A stretch of 61,371 nt of DNA from the NCBI GenBank assembly GCA_019090615.1, contig JAHRVQ010000052.1, positions 97,938 to 159,308 of the forward strand, in the 5' to 3' direction. The stretch is from Pseudomonadales bacterium. Lineage in GTDB: Bacteria > Pseudomonadota > Gammaproteobacteria > Pseudomonadales > Azotimanducaceae. A model generated the notes under the pieces. It did no database searches. It saw only the letters and a program-made list of their open reading frames with translations, and was not told the DNA's origin. The stretch's first letter is position 1. The number at the start of each line of letters is the position of its first letter. This document shows, piece after piece, positions 16,788 through 25,931 of the stretch. The translations under genes and the position numbers were made by a program.

Positions 16788-18650
16788 ATGGCTATCAGCA
16801 TAGATCCAGAAACAGGCCTTAAGGTTTTTAATACCCGCGCGGCTAAATCCAGCGACAAGCTCACCGGCAAAGGTTATGCGGTTATCAAAGATCGCGACCT
16901 CAAAACACTACCCGAAGTGCCTGTAGGGGCGGTCTTTAACGCCGATGAGCAAGCAAAATATCGTGCCTTTAAAGAATCCCGAAGCGGTGCTGCTGATTAT
17001 ATGAATATGGAAGGCGAGTTCAGCAAATATCTTGATGATGTCCATTCAGAGCCTCCCGTAGAGCGAGAAGCATTAACCGATGAATGTGAGATTTTGGTGG
17101 TCGGAGCAGGATTTGCCGGCCTTTTGTTGTGGCATAAATTGCGCAAAGCAGGTTTTAAAGATGTCCGCTTCTGTGAAAAAGGCGGCGATGTTGGTGGCAC
17201 CTGGTACTGGAACCGCTATCCAGGTATTGCCTGTGACGTCGAAGCCTATAGTTATCTGCCGCTATTAGAAGAAACCGGTTATATACCCACCATGAAATTC
17301 GCCAGTGGCTTTGAAATCATGGAATATTGTCAGACCATGGCGACCAAATTCGGTTTTTACGAACATTGTCTGTTTCATACAACGGTTGAAGAGACCAAAT
17401 GGGATGATTCCTTAGGCCGATGGATTGTTGGCACCGACCGAGGTGACAAGATGAAAGCCCGTTATGTAGTTATTGCCAATGGCATTTTAACCACCCCAAA
17501 GCTGGCCAAAATAGACGGTATGGAAAGCTTTAAAGGTGAAGCATTCCATACCTCTCGGTGGGACTATAATGTCGACCTGACGGACAAAAAAGTTGGCATT
17601 ATCGGCACCGGCGCCACCGCAGTGCAGGCTATACCAGAGCTTGCTAAAATTGTTAAAGAACTCCACGTCTTTCAACGTACACCTTCCTCTATTGATGTTC
17701 GGGATCAACGCGCGACCACGCAACAAGAAATTGATACCTGGAAAACAGAACCCGGCTGGGCTAAAGCCCGACGAGCGAGATTCGCAAAAATATCTTCGGT
17801 CCGCCTTGCAGTCAAGGCTAACGATGAATATCTATCCGGCAAGGTCGACCATTATAAAGAACCTAGCGGACGCACCGAACGCCTCTCTGCCGACGCCTGG
17901 ATGCAAAACCAGCTAGATGCCAACTTTGGCATAATGGAACAGATTAGAGCCCGGGTTGATAGCATCGTTAAAGACCCAAAAACTGCCGCGGCGCTCAAAC
18001 CCTACTATGCCTACGGCTGTAAACGACCCACTTTTCACGATGAATTTTTACCCGTTTTTAATATGCCCCATGTCAACCTGGTTGATACCGCCCCCAGAGG
18101 CGTCAGTGAGATTAACAGTAAAGGTGTTGTCCACGAAGGTGTGGAATACCCTGTTGACGTATTGGTTTATGCCACCGGATTCCAGTGGATGGCCACCGCA
18201 ACCTTTGAGATGATCTACGGCCGAGATGGCAAATCATTAAAAGATAAATGGCAGGCCGGCGGCACCAAGACCTTTTTAGGCTTACATAGCAAAGGCTTTC
18301 CTAATATGTTTATTGTTACCGGTCCCCAGGGCGGTGGTGGTAGCTTCAACTTCACCGACGCCATTGAAGATCACTGCGACTATATCGTCTGGATGTTAAA
18401 TACCATGCGCGAACGTGGGGTCGATATCGTTGATATGAAACAGGAGCCGGAAGATGAATATGCTGCTCATTGCAGCGAAGCGGACCTGGCCTCACTGCCT
18501 TTGCGCGATTGTATTTCCTATTATAATGGCGAAGGTAACGCAGAGCCCGGCAGCCTCGCCTATTACGGCGGTGGCGGATGGCAAAAATACCGAGATCATG
18601 CCCAGTCGAGCCTTGATCCCTATGTATTCGAATCGGCGCCGGATAAATAA
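16788..18650 (+). CDS. Flavin-containing monooxygenase, Baeyer-Villiger type
   Basis: This 620-residue protein carries the class B flavoprotein monooxygenase signatures: FAD Rossmann motif GAGFAG (106-111), GGTWYWNRYPG (about 136-146), the Baeyer-Villiger fingerprint FKGEAFHTSRWD (248-259, FxGxxxHxxxW[DP]) and NADPH Rossmann motif GTGATA (273-278). Such enzymes insert oxygen next to a ketone, giving esters or lactones. The roughly 100-residue N-terminal extension before the FAD motif recalls hydroxyacetophenone and larger steroid/cycloalkanone monooxygenases. An AGAG element precedes the ATG. The neighbouring TonB receptor suggests a sparingly soluble or bulky ketone substrate. The actual substrate is not readable from sequence. 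Confidence 0.92.
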   Translation: MAISIDPETGLKVFNTRAAKSSDKLTGKGYAVIKDRDLKTLPEVPVGAVFNADEQAKYRAFKESRSGAADYMNMEGEFSKYLDDVHSEPPVEREALTDECEILVVGAGFAGLLLWHKLRKAGFKDVRFCEKGGDVGGTWYWNRYPGIACDVEAYSYLPLLEETGYIPTMKFASGFEIMEYCQTMATKFGFYEHCLFHTTVEETKWDDSLGRWIVGTDRGDKMKARYVVIANGILTTPKLAKIDGMESFKGEAFHTSRWDYNVDLTDKKVGIIGTGATAVQAIPELAKIVKELHVFQRTPSSIDVRDQRATTQQEIDTWKTEPGWAKARRARFAKISSVRLAVKANDEYLSGKVDHYKEPSGRTERLSADAWMQNQLDANFGIMEQIRARVDSIVKDPKTAAALKPYYAYGCKRPTFHDEFLPVFNMPHVNLVDTAPRGVSEINSKGVVHEGVEYPVDVLVYATGFQWMATATFEMIYGRDGKSLKDKWQAGGTKTFLGLHSKGFPNMFIVTGPQGGGGSFNFTDAIEDHCDYIVWMLNTMRERGVDIVDMKQEPEDEYAAHCSEADLASLPLRDCISYYNGEGNAEPGSLAYYGGGGWQKYRDHAQSSLDPYVFESAPDK

Positions 18651-18682
18651 CCCAGCGCAGCACCGATCGGAAAAATACGTTG

Positions 18683-18744
18683 GGCCTTAGCTATTCAGAT
18701 ACTCAGCTACTCAGAGACTGCCGAGTATATGAGTAGCTAAGGCC
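18683..18744 (+). terminator. Terminator after monooxygenase gene
   Basis: A 22-bp stem with two mismatches (left arm 18683-18704 from GGCCTTAGC, right arm 18723-18744) encloses an 18-base loop 30 bp after the stop. A modest T-rich stretch (TGTCACTTTTATTG) follows. Confidence 0.7.
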
Positions 18745-18851
18745 TGTCACTTTTATTGAACAATCCACAAGCTGCAAATCACAATTTATCCGCTAACCCG
18801 GCTGGGTTTATTGCTATTGTTATCGATATCCATAGGTATCCAATACGCTTA

Positions 18852-18881
18852 CAATGTCTGCGCTGGCAATGTCTGCGCTTG
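18852..18881. repeat. 15-bp tandem duplication upstream of hrpB
   Basis: CAATGTCTGCGCTGG is followed directly by the same sequence with one change near its end. Confidence 0.85.
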
Positions 18882-18938
18882 AAACGTAGACGATAAAGCT
18901 GGCTAACGCCCGGCGAGAAACCCCCGCCAGGCCACACA

Positions 18939-21656
18939 ATGCTTATAATACCCATCCATCAAAGGTACTCCCACTTGTCTATGCTGCCGGTAGCCATTGC
19001 AGACATGCCCATTCAGGGCCTGCCAGTCATCGACATTATCCACTCGTTAAAAACAGCCTTACTCAGCCGCGATGAAGCGGTTCTACAGGCAGCGCCGGGT
19101 GCCGGCAAAACCACGGTTATCCCACTAGCACTGCTTGACGAACCCTGGCTTGCCGGTAAAAAAATCCTGATGCTGGAACCACGCCGGATTGCGGCGAAGT
19201 CTGCCGCCTATCGCATGGCAAGTTTAATCAATCAGGCAGCAGGACAAACCGTAGGCTATCGTATCCGCCTGGACAGCCGGGTGACAAAAAACACTAAAAT
19301 AGAAGTTATCACGGAGGGCATTCTAACCAGGATGCTGCAGCAGGACCCAGCGCTCGCGCAAGTCGGACTGGTAATTTTTGATGAATTCCACGAGCGCCAT
19401 CTTGATTCTGATCTCGCCCTCAGCCTCTGCCTCCACGGCCGCAGCCTGTACCGCACGCTAGAGCAACATTCCACAGCGCTTAAAATCCTTATCATGTCAG
19501 CAACGCTCGACAGCGAAAATATTGCAGCATTACTCAATGATGCGCCCATTATCAGCAGCAAAGGCAAACAATTTCCCGTTGAAATCATTTATGGCAAGGC
19601 CAGCCAACCTGGAGATAATGTCGTTTTGCGTATGGTTAGCGCTCTTAAACAGGCCATCAACGATAACCCAACCAGCAGCATTTTGGCATTCCTGCCTGGC
19701 CAGGGGGAAATACGCCGTACCCATACGGCGCTTGCTGACTGGCTCAGTGATACAAAAAAAACCGGCATTCATCTCAAACCATTATTTGGCCACTTATCAC
19801 TGGAACAGCAACAAAGCGCTATCGCACCCTTAACCGGCTCAGCAAGCCAACAACAAAAAGTGGTATTGGCGACTAATATTGCCGAAACCAGTTTAACCAT
19901 TGAAGGTATCCATGTTGTTGTCGATTCAGGCATGGTACGCCAGCCAGCCTTTAACCTGGCAACCGGCATGACCCGTCTCAACACTAGCAGAATTTCCCAG
20001 GCTGCCAGCATTCAACGGATGGGACGGGCGGGCAGGCTTGCCGCTGGAAAATGTTATCGACTCTGGTCGGCCAATCAGCAAACACAATTAGCCCCCTATA
20101 CCCCGCCAGAAATTCTCAAGGCAGACCTTGCACCACTGGCTTTACAACTCCTGCAATGGGGCGTGGATCAGCCGCAGGAGCTCGATTGGCTGGACATTCC
20201 ACCCTCCGCCGCATGGCAGCAGGCGATTGACCTACTATTAGCGCTCGGCGCAGTAACCAGGCAAGGTAAAACCCTGTTACTCACAGCGCACGGCGAAGCA
20301 ATGACCAGCCTACCCCTGCATCCGCGTTTATCGCATCTACTTATCTGCGGTTTACAGCAGGGTTTTATCAATACTGCCGCCCTGCTCGCCAGTCTACTCT
20401 CCGACCGCGATCCTTTTGGCCACAACAATCCCGACATTAGCTGGCGTCTGGATATGTTAACCGGCGCAACAAATTGCCCTCGTCAGCACCAGGGCTGGTT
20501 AAGGCGAACGCAACAGCTGGCGGCAGGGTTTGAAACCCAGCTCAGCCGTAACAGCGATCTGCTACCGGCTAAAATAACCACTGACACTACGACCATTGCG
20601 ACCAATGCGGCCAATGCGGGTAGTAAAAGCAAACCAAACCCTGGCAAAATGGCCGTTGGCCCAGATCATTCTCAGATTGTGGGTTATCTGATTGCCTGCG
20701 CCTATCCCGACCGCATCGGTCGGCGACGGCACTCCGGCGGATTCCAACTCGCTAATGGGCGTAGCGCACAATCAATGCGCAGCAATCCACTGGACCAACA
20801 TCGATTTCTCGCCGTAGCAGAGGTCGGTGGCGGTAGTAAAGGCGACACCATTTATTCAGCCGCAGCATTTGATGAATCTCTCTTACAAGGTTGCCTACAA
20901 GACCTTGTGGGCATGCAAACGCGGGCCGAGTGGGATAAAAAAACCCAACGTTTTATTGCTGAGGAACGCCAGATGGTGGGTGCACTGGTACTTAAAAGAA
21001 ACAAACTTCAAACAGTCCCCGCTGCAGCAAAAACGACCGCTTTAGTTCAATATCTGCAAAAAGAGGGACTACAAAAGTTACCCTGGACTGCCGAGCTACA
21101 GCAATGGTGTGCCAGAGTAATGCTGGTCAGATCCATTGAACCTGCGGCCGACTGGCCAGACCTTAGCCAGCCTACTTTATTACAGGATTTAGAAGCCTGG
21201 CTTGGGCCCTGGCTGAACGATGTTAATCTGCTCCAGGATTTTAAAAAACTACCACTAGCGGATATTTTACATAGCCGATTATCATTTGACCGCCAACAAC
21301 GTTTAAACCAGTTGGCGCCACTACGCATGAAAGTACCTTCCGGCTCCTCGGTGACAATCGACTATCTCCAGTCACCGCCGGTACTAGCAGTAAAATTACA
21401 GGAAATGTTTGGTGCCGAGCAGAGCCCGGCAATCGTGAATGGTAAGGTACCCTTATTAATTCATCTATTATCACCCGCAGGCAGACCACTACAAATCACT
21501 CAGGATCTGGCAGGGTTCTGGCGATCTTCTTATCATGCAGTAAAAAAGGAAATGAAGGGCCGCTATCCAAAGCACCCATGGCCTGATGACCCGCTAGTGG
21601 CCATAGCCTCGCGTAAAACCAAAAATCATAAAAATTTCAATAAAAAACCCACCTGA
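18939..21656 (+). CDS. hrpB: ATP-dependent helicase HrpB
   Basis: A 905-residue DEAH-box helicase. Walker A is APGAGKTT (about 52-59), motif II is DEFHER, motif III SATLD, and motif VI QRMGRAGRLAAG. The HrpB-specific C-terminal region has MKGRYPKHPWPDDP. HrpB is widespread in proteobacteria and its physiological role is not well settled; in pathogens it affects mRNA processing and surface adherence. The start is uncertain: ATG at 18939 is given, but in-frame ATGs at 18981 and 19005 would fit the usual N-terminus better. Around residues 550-560 an in-frame 9-bp repeat adds a TIATNAANA insert. Confidence 0.94.
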   Translation: MLIIPIHQRYSHLSMLPVAIADMPIQGLPVIDIIHSLKTALLSRDEAVLQAAPGAGKTTVIPLALLDEPWLAGKKILMLEPRRIAAKSAAYRMASLINQAAGQTVGYRIRLDSRVTKNTKIEVITEGILTRMLQQDPALAQVGLVIFDEFHERHLDSDLALSLCLHGRSLYRTLEQHSTALKILIMSATLDSENIAALLNDAPIISSKGKQFPVEIIYGKASQPGDNVVLRMVSALKQAINDNPTSSILAFLPGQGEIRRTHTALADWLSDTKKTGIHLKPLFGHLSLEQQQSAIAPLTGSASQQQKVVLATNIAETSLTIEGIHVVVDSGMVRQPAFNLATGMTRLNTSRISQAASIQRMGRAGRLAAGKCYRLWSANQQTQLAPYTPPEILKADLAPLALQLLQWGVDQPQELDWLDIPPSAAWQQAIDLLLALGAVTRQGKTLLLTAHGEAMTSLPLHPRLSHLLICGLQQGFINTAALLASLLSDRDPFGHNNPDISWRLDMLTGATNCPRQHQGWLRRTQQLAAGFETQLSRNSDLLPAKITTDTTTIATNAANAGSKSKPNPGKMAVGPDHSQIVGYLIACAYPDRIGRRRHSGGFQLANGRSAQSMRSNPLDQHRFLAVAEVGGGSKGDTIYSAAAFDESLLQGCLQDLVGMQTRAEWDKKTQRFIAEERQMVGALVLKRNKLQTVPAAAKTTALVQYLQKEGLQKLPWTAELQQWCARVMLVRSIEPAADWPDLSQPTLLQDLEAWLGPWLNDVNLLQDFKKLPLADILHSRLSFDRQQRLNQLAPLRMKVPSGSSVTIDYLQSPPVLAVKLQEMFGAEQSPAIVNGKVPLLIHLLSPAGRPLQITQDLAGFWRSSYHAVKKEMKGRYPKHPWPDDPLVAIASRKTKNHKNFNKKPT
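20592..20618. repeat. 9-bp tandem repeat inside hrpB
   Basis: Three 9-bp units, ACCATTGCG, ACCAATGCG and GCCAATGCG, encode a TIA-TNA-ANA stretch in a variable region of HrpB. Confidence 0.75.
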
Positions 21657-21765
21657 CATCCGCTTGTAAGTAATCTAAAACGCAGAATCACTAACAAGCC
21701 GGCCTTATTATATCTATACTGTTGCCGGGAGCTTATTGATTGCCCAAAGCGGACATAAACAGCCT

Positions 21766-21883
21766 AGAGCCTATAAACTGCCCAGAGCCTATAAACTGCC
21801 CAGAGCCTATAAACTGCCCAGAGCCTATAAACTGCCTAGAGCGCTTAACACAAAGAGCCCAGAGCGCTCAACACAAAGAGCCC
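21766..21883. repeat. Compound tandem array upstream of tldD
   Basis: Four copies of an 18-bp unit (AGAGCCTATAAACTGCCC, 21766-21837, last copy with one change) are followed without a gap by two copies of a 23-bp unit starting AGAGCGCT (21838-21860 and 21861-21883, one difference). Both units begin AGAGC and share CCC ends, so the second may derive from the first. The array ends 44 bp before the tldD start codon and must include or abut its 5' region. Confidence 0.95.
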
Positions 21884-21927
21884 AGTGCCTATTAAACGCC
21901 GCCAGCTTAATAAAGGATTAACCGCCC

Positions 21928-23313
21928 ATGCTAAACGCTCAAATTGCCCATGACGTCATCGACCATGCCCTGTCACTGGGGGCTGATTTTGCAGAAGTCT
22001 ATATTGAGAAGAATGAAACCAATCTCATCAGCACCCTCAGTAGCGAAGTTCAGTCGGTTGAATCGGGCATTAATTTCGGTATCGGTTTACGTATGGTATA
22101 TGGCACCAAAGTGCTCTACGGATACACCAATAAAGTCGATAAAAAAGAACTCCAACGTATCATCTCAGAGCTCGCAGCCAAGGATCTTCGAGATCCCCAG
22201 AGCAGTATGCAGGCATTTAACTTTGAACAGGTAAATGACCTCCACAGCCCCGCTAAAGCACTTTCTGTTGACCCCTATGTAGAATCCAAAATTGCCTATC
22301 TGCTAAAAGCAGATCGCGCCGCTAGCGCCGCAGGCAACCAGATATCCCAAACTCGCGGTAATTGTATGCAGCGCGAGCAGAACATCGAATTATTTAATAG
22401 CGATGGCTTACATACCACCGACCAACGTCAGTATATACGCGCCGTGCTCACTGCCATTGCTTCTGATGGCGGCGAACAGGCCACTGGCAGCTGGAACGAT
22501 GGCGGCCTGTTAGGCTGGGAAATACAGGAAGCTATTGACCCCCAGAAAACAGGCGAAGAAGCCGCTCGCCAGGCACTCATCAATTTATCTGCCAAACCCT
22601 GCCCTTCAGGCAATATGCCGGTCATTATTGGCAATGGTTTTGGCGGGGTTATTTTTCATGAAGCCTGCGGTCATCTACTGGAAACCACCTCCGTTGCCAA
22701 AAAAGCCTCTGTATTCCATGACAAAATGGGCGAAATGATAGCCAACCCAATCGTCAGTGCGGTGGATGACGGCACCATGGTTAAGCAGTGGGGATCAATT
22801 AACATTGACGATGAAGGCCTGCCCACTCAAAGGACTCAGCTAATCAAAGATGGCCAGTTGAATAATTTTCTGGTTGATAAAATCGGTGCCCAGCAAACCG
22901 GTTATGAAGCAACAGGTTCTGGTCGGCGAGAGTCTTATAAATTTGCCCCAGCATCCAGAATGCGTAATACCTTTATCGAACCCGGTGATTCAAGCCTCGA
23001 CGAAATGATTAGCTCTATCGACAAGGGTATCTATGCCTCTCATATGGGTGGTGGCTCGGTATCGCCAGGCACCGGAGAATTTAATTTTGCCGTCACTGAA
23101 GGTTATTTTATTGAAAATGGTAAAATCAAATATCCTATCAAGGCAGCCACTCTTATTAGCACTGGGCCAAAGGTACTTAAAGAAATATCAATGATTGGCG
23201 ATGACTTTTCGCTGGCTTGCGGCATGTGTGGTTCAGTCTCTGGTGCCGTGCCTACTACCGTAGGGCAGGCAACATTAAAGGTCGATAGTATTTTGGTCGG
23301 AGGCAACGCTTAA
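21928..23313 (+). CDS. tldD: TldD-family metalloprotease subunit
   Basis: The 461-residue protein is the metal-binding subunit of a TldD/TldE heterodimeric protease. The zinc motif HEACGH (HExxxH) is at 244-249 in GFGGVIFHEACGHLLE, and the C-terminus keeps GMCGSVSGAVPTTVGQATLKV. In E. coli TldD/E trims unfolded peptides, matures microcin B17 and degrades CcdA. At 461 residues it is about 20 shorter than E. coli TldD. Its stop overlaps the next gene's start (TAATG), so the two are translationally coupled. In enterobacteria tldD and pmbA are unlinked; here they are paired, so this may be a second, differently derived pair. Confidence 0.9.
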   Translation: MLNAQIAHDVIDHALSLGADFAEVYIEKNETNLISTLSSEVQSVESGINFGIGLRMVYGTKVLYGYTNKVDKKELQRIISELAAKDLRDPQSSMQAFNFEQVNDLHSPAKALSVDPYVESKIAYLLKADRAASAAGNQISQTRGNCMQREQNIELFNSDGLHTTDQRQYIRAVLTAIASDGGEQATGSWNDGGLLGWEIQEAIDPQKTGEEAARQALINLSAKPCPSGNMPVIIGNGFGGVIFHEACGHLLETTSVAKKASVFHDKMGEMIANPIVSAVDDGTMVKQWGSINIDDEGLPTQRTQLIKDGQLNNFLVDKIGAQQTGYEATGSGRRESYKFAPASRMRNTFIEPGDSSLDEMISSIDKGIYASHMGGGSVSPGTGEFNFAVTEGYFIENGKIKYPIKAATLISTGPKVLKEISMIGDDFSLACGMCGSVSGAVPTTVGQATLKVDSILVGGNA

Positions 23314-24647
23314 TGGACGCATCTAACGAAGTAATCGCACAACAGGTGCTAGATCTGGTCAAAGCAGCCAATGCAAGCTGTGATTTAATCATTGATGAAG
23401 GTAAATCTCTGTCACTCAAAGCCCGCGATGGCGACCTGGAAGAATACAAGGTCAGCTCCAGCATGGCGCTTGGCCTACGCGTAATCAAAGACGAGCATGT
23501 GGGTACGGCTTATAGTGAAGCCGTAGACTCAGCTGCGCTGCAATCCGTGGTTGAGCAGGCATTGAGTAACGCCAGCTTCGCAAAACCCGAGCCACTAGAA
23601 AAAATCCTGCCCAATGCAGCCACCCTGGCAACCGATGATGCGGTTTTATGTCCTCATGAAGAAACCCCCATTGAAGATAAAATTAAATTTATCTTAGCCA
23701 TGGAAAAAGACCTGGCCGCTATGGCAAAAGTAAAAAGTGTACCCTATAACGGCGTCCAGGATGTTTCCGGCCAACGGCATATTTATACCAGCGCCGGCTT
23801 AAATGCCGTCAGTCGAAGCCGCATTTGCTCTGCCTATACCTACGCATTGGTGGAACAGGGCGATCTTAATGTGATGCAGGGTACAGGCCAGGCAGCACGA
23901 CTATTCACAGCGCTTGAGGGCAATACGATTATCAACCAGACCTATGATGACTGCATTGGTCTGTTGGAAGGCAAACCCGTGCCCAGCAAACGTTATGACG
24001 TTATATTTGACCAGGAATGTCAGGTTGATGTTATTTCAGTTTTTGCCATGATGTTCTCTGGTAAATCTGCCAAAGATGGGGTTAACCCTATGCGCGACAA
24101 AGTAGGCAGTATTATTGCTGATACCCGTCTGACAATTTATGACCAACCGGAAAACCTGAGTGGTTTTGGTTATACCTTATTTGATGCTGAAGGCACAGCG
24201 GCGAAAAAAACCGCCTTAGTTACAGACGGCCTGTTGCAATCTCTGGTACACAACAGTGTCACCGCAGCGCATTTTGATATAAGCACCACTGGACACGCCA
24301 GCCGCGGGCCAAAATCAACTCTGGGCGTGGCCTTACACCAGATGGAAATCGCTGCCGGTACCGACCCATCAAATACCCTGTATCAGGGAGAATATCTTCT
24401 ATTAACCGATTTAACGGGGCTACATTCTGGCGCCAACCCAATCTCCGGCAATTTCAGCTTTGGTGCTTCCGGTTTCCTTTGTAAGGGCGGCGAGCAGATC
24501 CAGCCGGTGCGCGGTATAACTGTGGCAGGAAACTTCTATGAAATGTTAAAAGAAATTGCCTGTATCGGTGATAAACAGACCTGGAACTGGCAGCGTACTG
24601 CTTTGATGCCGAGTATTCGCTTTAGTGATCTGGCTATCTCAGGCTAA
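23313..24647 (+). CDS. TldE/PmbA-family protease subunit
   Basis: The 444-residue protein is the partner of the upstream TldD. It shares the fold (KARDGDLEEYKVSSS at the start, GASGFLCKGGEQIQPVRGITVAGNF near the end) but lacks an HExxxH zinc motif, as expected of TldE. The start ATG at 23313 overlaps the tldD stop. It converges with the solute-binding protein gene and their stop codons overlap by 4 bp. Confidence 0.88.
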   Translation: MDASNEVIAQQVLDLVKAANASCDLIIDEGKSLSLKARDGDLEEYKVSSSMALGLRVIKDEHVGTAYSEAVDSAALQSVVEQALSNASFAKPEPLEKILPNAATLATDDAVLCPHEETPIEDKIKFILAMEKDLAAMAKVKSVPYNGVQDVSGQRHIYTSAGLNAVSRSRICSAYTYALVEQGDLNVMQGTGQAARLFTALEGNTIINQTYDDCIGLLEGKPVPSKRYDVIFDQECQVDVISVFAMMFSGKSAKDGVNPMRDKVGSIIADTRLTIYDQPENLSGFGYTLFDAEGTAAKKTALVTDGLLQSLVHNSVTAAHFDISTTGHASRGPKSTLGVALHQMEIAAGTDPSNTLYQGEYLLLTDLTGLHSGANPISGNFSFGASGFLCKGGEQIQPVRGITVAGNFYEMLKEIACIGDKQTWNWQRTALMPSIRFSDLAISG

Positions 24648-25480
24648 TCCAGCACAGTTAATTTATCATCTGCCTGTTCAAACCATTGCTCAAAAGCGCC
24701 CTCAAGCATTCTGTCCATGGTGCCATTGTTAATCATTTCACCTAATCGGCGCTCGAAATAAACCTTATGTTGTACACAACTGGACTTCTTTGAAAAAGCG
24801 ATATACTCATTGATAATTACCAGCGGATTGTCGGAACTAGCGATAAGTCCAGTCAACTCTGCATTCATGATAAATAGCCGGGTGGTCATCAGCGGGCCAA
24901 GCATATAGTCAATTCGCCCCTTGAGTAACTTTTTGAAATTATGCTCAGCTGACTTGGCATGTTCAATCTTCAGGTTAGCCCGCATATATCGATCAAATTC
25001 AGCACCAAAACTCGCCCCTGCAGTTCGACCACCTAAAACATCCACCAAATCTCGCCAGTGTTCAAATTCAAGTTGCGAACCCGTGAGGACAAACACCCCC
25101 TGCACCGCTGGAGTAATGGGTGGTTCTACAAAGCGCAGAAACGTTTCCCGCGCGGGTGTTTTACGCACCGCCATAAGCACATCCACCTGGCCCACTTTGG
25201 CATTATGCAGTACTCGCTTCCAGGGTCCTCCCTGGTCAGTTCGAGTACTAACATCCAGCTCCTGGAATATCTTGGTCACTAACTCAACACTAAGCCCGAC
25301 TAATTTACCCTGATAGCGCCAGGTCAAAGGGGGATAATGGGTCGCGCCAGAAAGAACAGCCACGTTATCGTCACAACTCAGGCAATAAACAGGCAACAGC
25401 AACAGCAACCATGAAACGAGGCCGGACCAGCAATATCGCTTTATCACTGCCGGGCTGTTTTTGGCATGGGTCGCCTTCAT
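24644..25480 (-). CDS. Periplasmic solute-binding protein, family 3 type
   Basis: A 278-residue exported protein. A hydrophobic signal peptide spans about residues 18-36 (SWLLLLLPVYCLSC). The mature part is a bilobed binding domain with YPPLTWRYQGKLVGLSVEL, the typical start of family-3 (amino-acid/polar solute) binding proteins, and a second lobe with GRIDYMLGPLMTTRLF. There is no ABC permease or ATPase nearby, so it may be an orphan sensor or binding protein like many in gammaproteobacteria. The cysteine at the end of the signal could make it a lipoprotein, but the lipobox is not classical. Confidence 0.8.
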   Translation of the reverse strand: MKATHAKNSPAVIKRYCWSGLVSWLLLLLPVYCLSCDDNVAVLSGATHYPPLTWRYQGKLVGLSVELVTKIFQELDVSTRTDQGGPWKRVLHNAKVGQVDVLMAVRKTPARETFLRFVEPPITPAVQGVFVLTGSQLEFEHWRDLVDVLGGRTAGASFGAEFDRYMRANLKIEHAKSAEHNFKKLLKGRIDYMLGPLMTTRLFIMNAELTGLIASSDNPLVIINEYIAFSKKSSCVQHKVYFERRLGEMINNGTMDRMLEGAFEQWFEQADDKLTVLD

Positions 25481-25931
25481 ACACGCATCATAAATTAATC
25501 GATCATTTCAGGGAATACTTCATAAATGCCTGACTAACAGCCACTATAAATATACTCAGCAGGACAGCACCCAACCGGATCAACATCTATTTAACATCGA
25601 CATTAATAATAAAGTATCAACTTGCTTATTATAGCAGCGATTAAAATAGCTAGCCTTTACAGGGGGGATTGGGGGGGGATTGGACGGCATTGTCCCCATC
25701 GATATATTGAGGCTATCAAGGATATGGCGGTTTCAACTTATCCAACGCACCGAACCCGTACTTTAATTTGGCACTTTAATTTAGAGATATAATTTAGAGA
25801 TATAATTTAGAGATATAATTTAGAGATATAATTTAGAGATATAATTTAGAGATCTAATTGAGCGCTTTAATTGAGCAATCGAATTAGTATTTTAATACAA
25901 CTGCGGTTTAGCCTATCGTGCCATAATATTA
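25481..25931. other. Non-coding region with tandem and G-rich repeats
   Basis: About 450 bp with no gene. It holds a G-rich duplication at 25662-25683 (GGGGGGATTGGGGGGGGATT) and the 13-bp array at 25774-25851. The rest is A+T-rich with no recognisable signal. Confidence 0.6.
25774..25851. repeat. 13-bp tandem array
   Basis: Five perfect copies of ATATAATTTAGAG (25787-25851) follow one degenerate copy (25774-25786) and lead into a decayed copy. Each unit contains TATAAT, so the array presents five regularly spaced -10-like hexamers; this may be chance in A+T-rich DNA. Confidence 0.95.

Noticed and set aside
21766-21883. Repeat array as a CRISPR
   Set aside because: The units are contiguous with no spacers, are of two lengths, and no cas genes are nearby.
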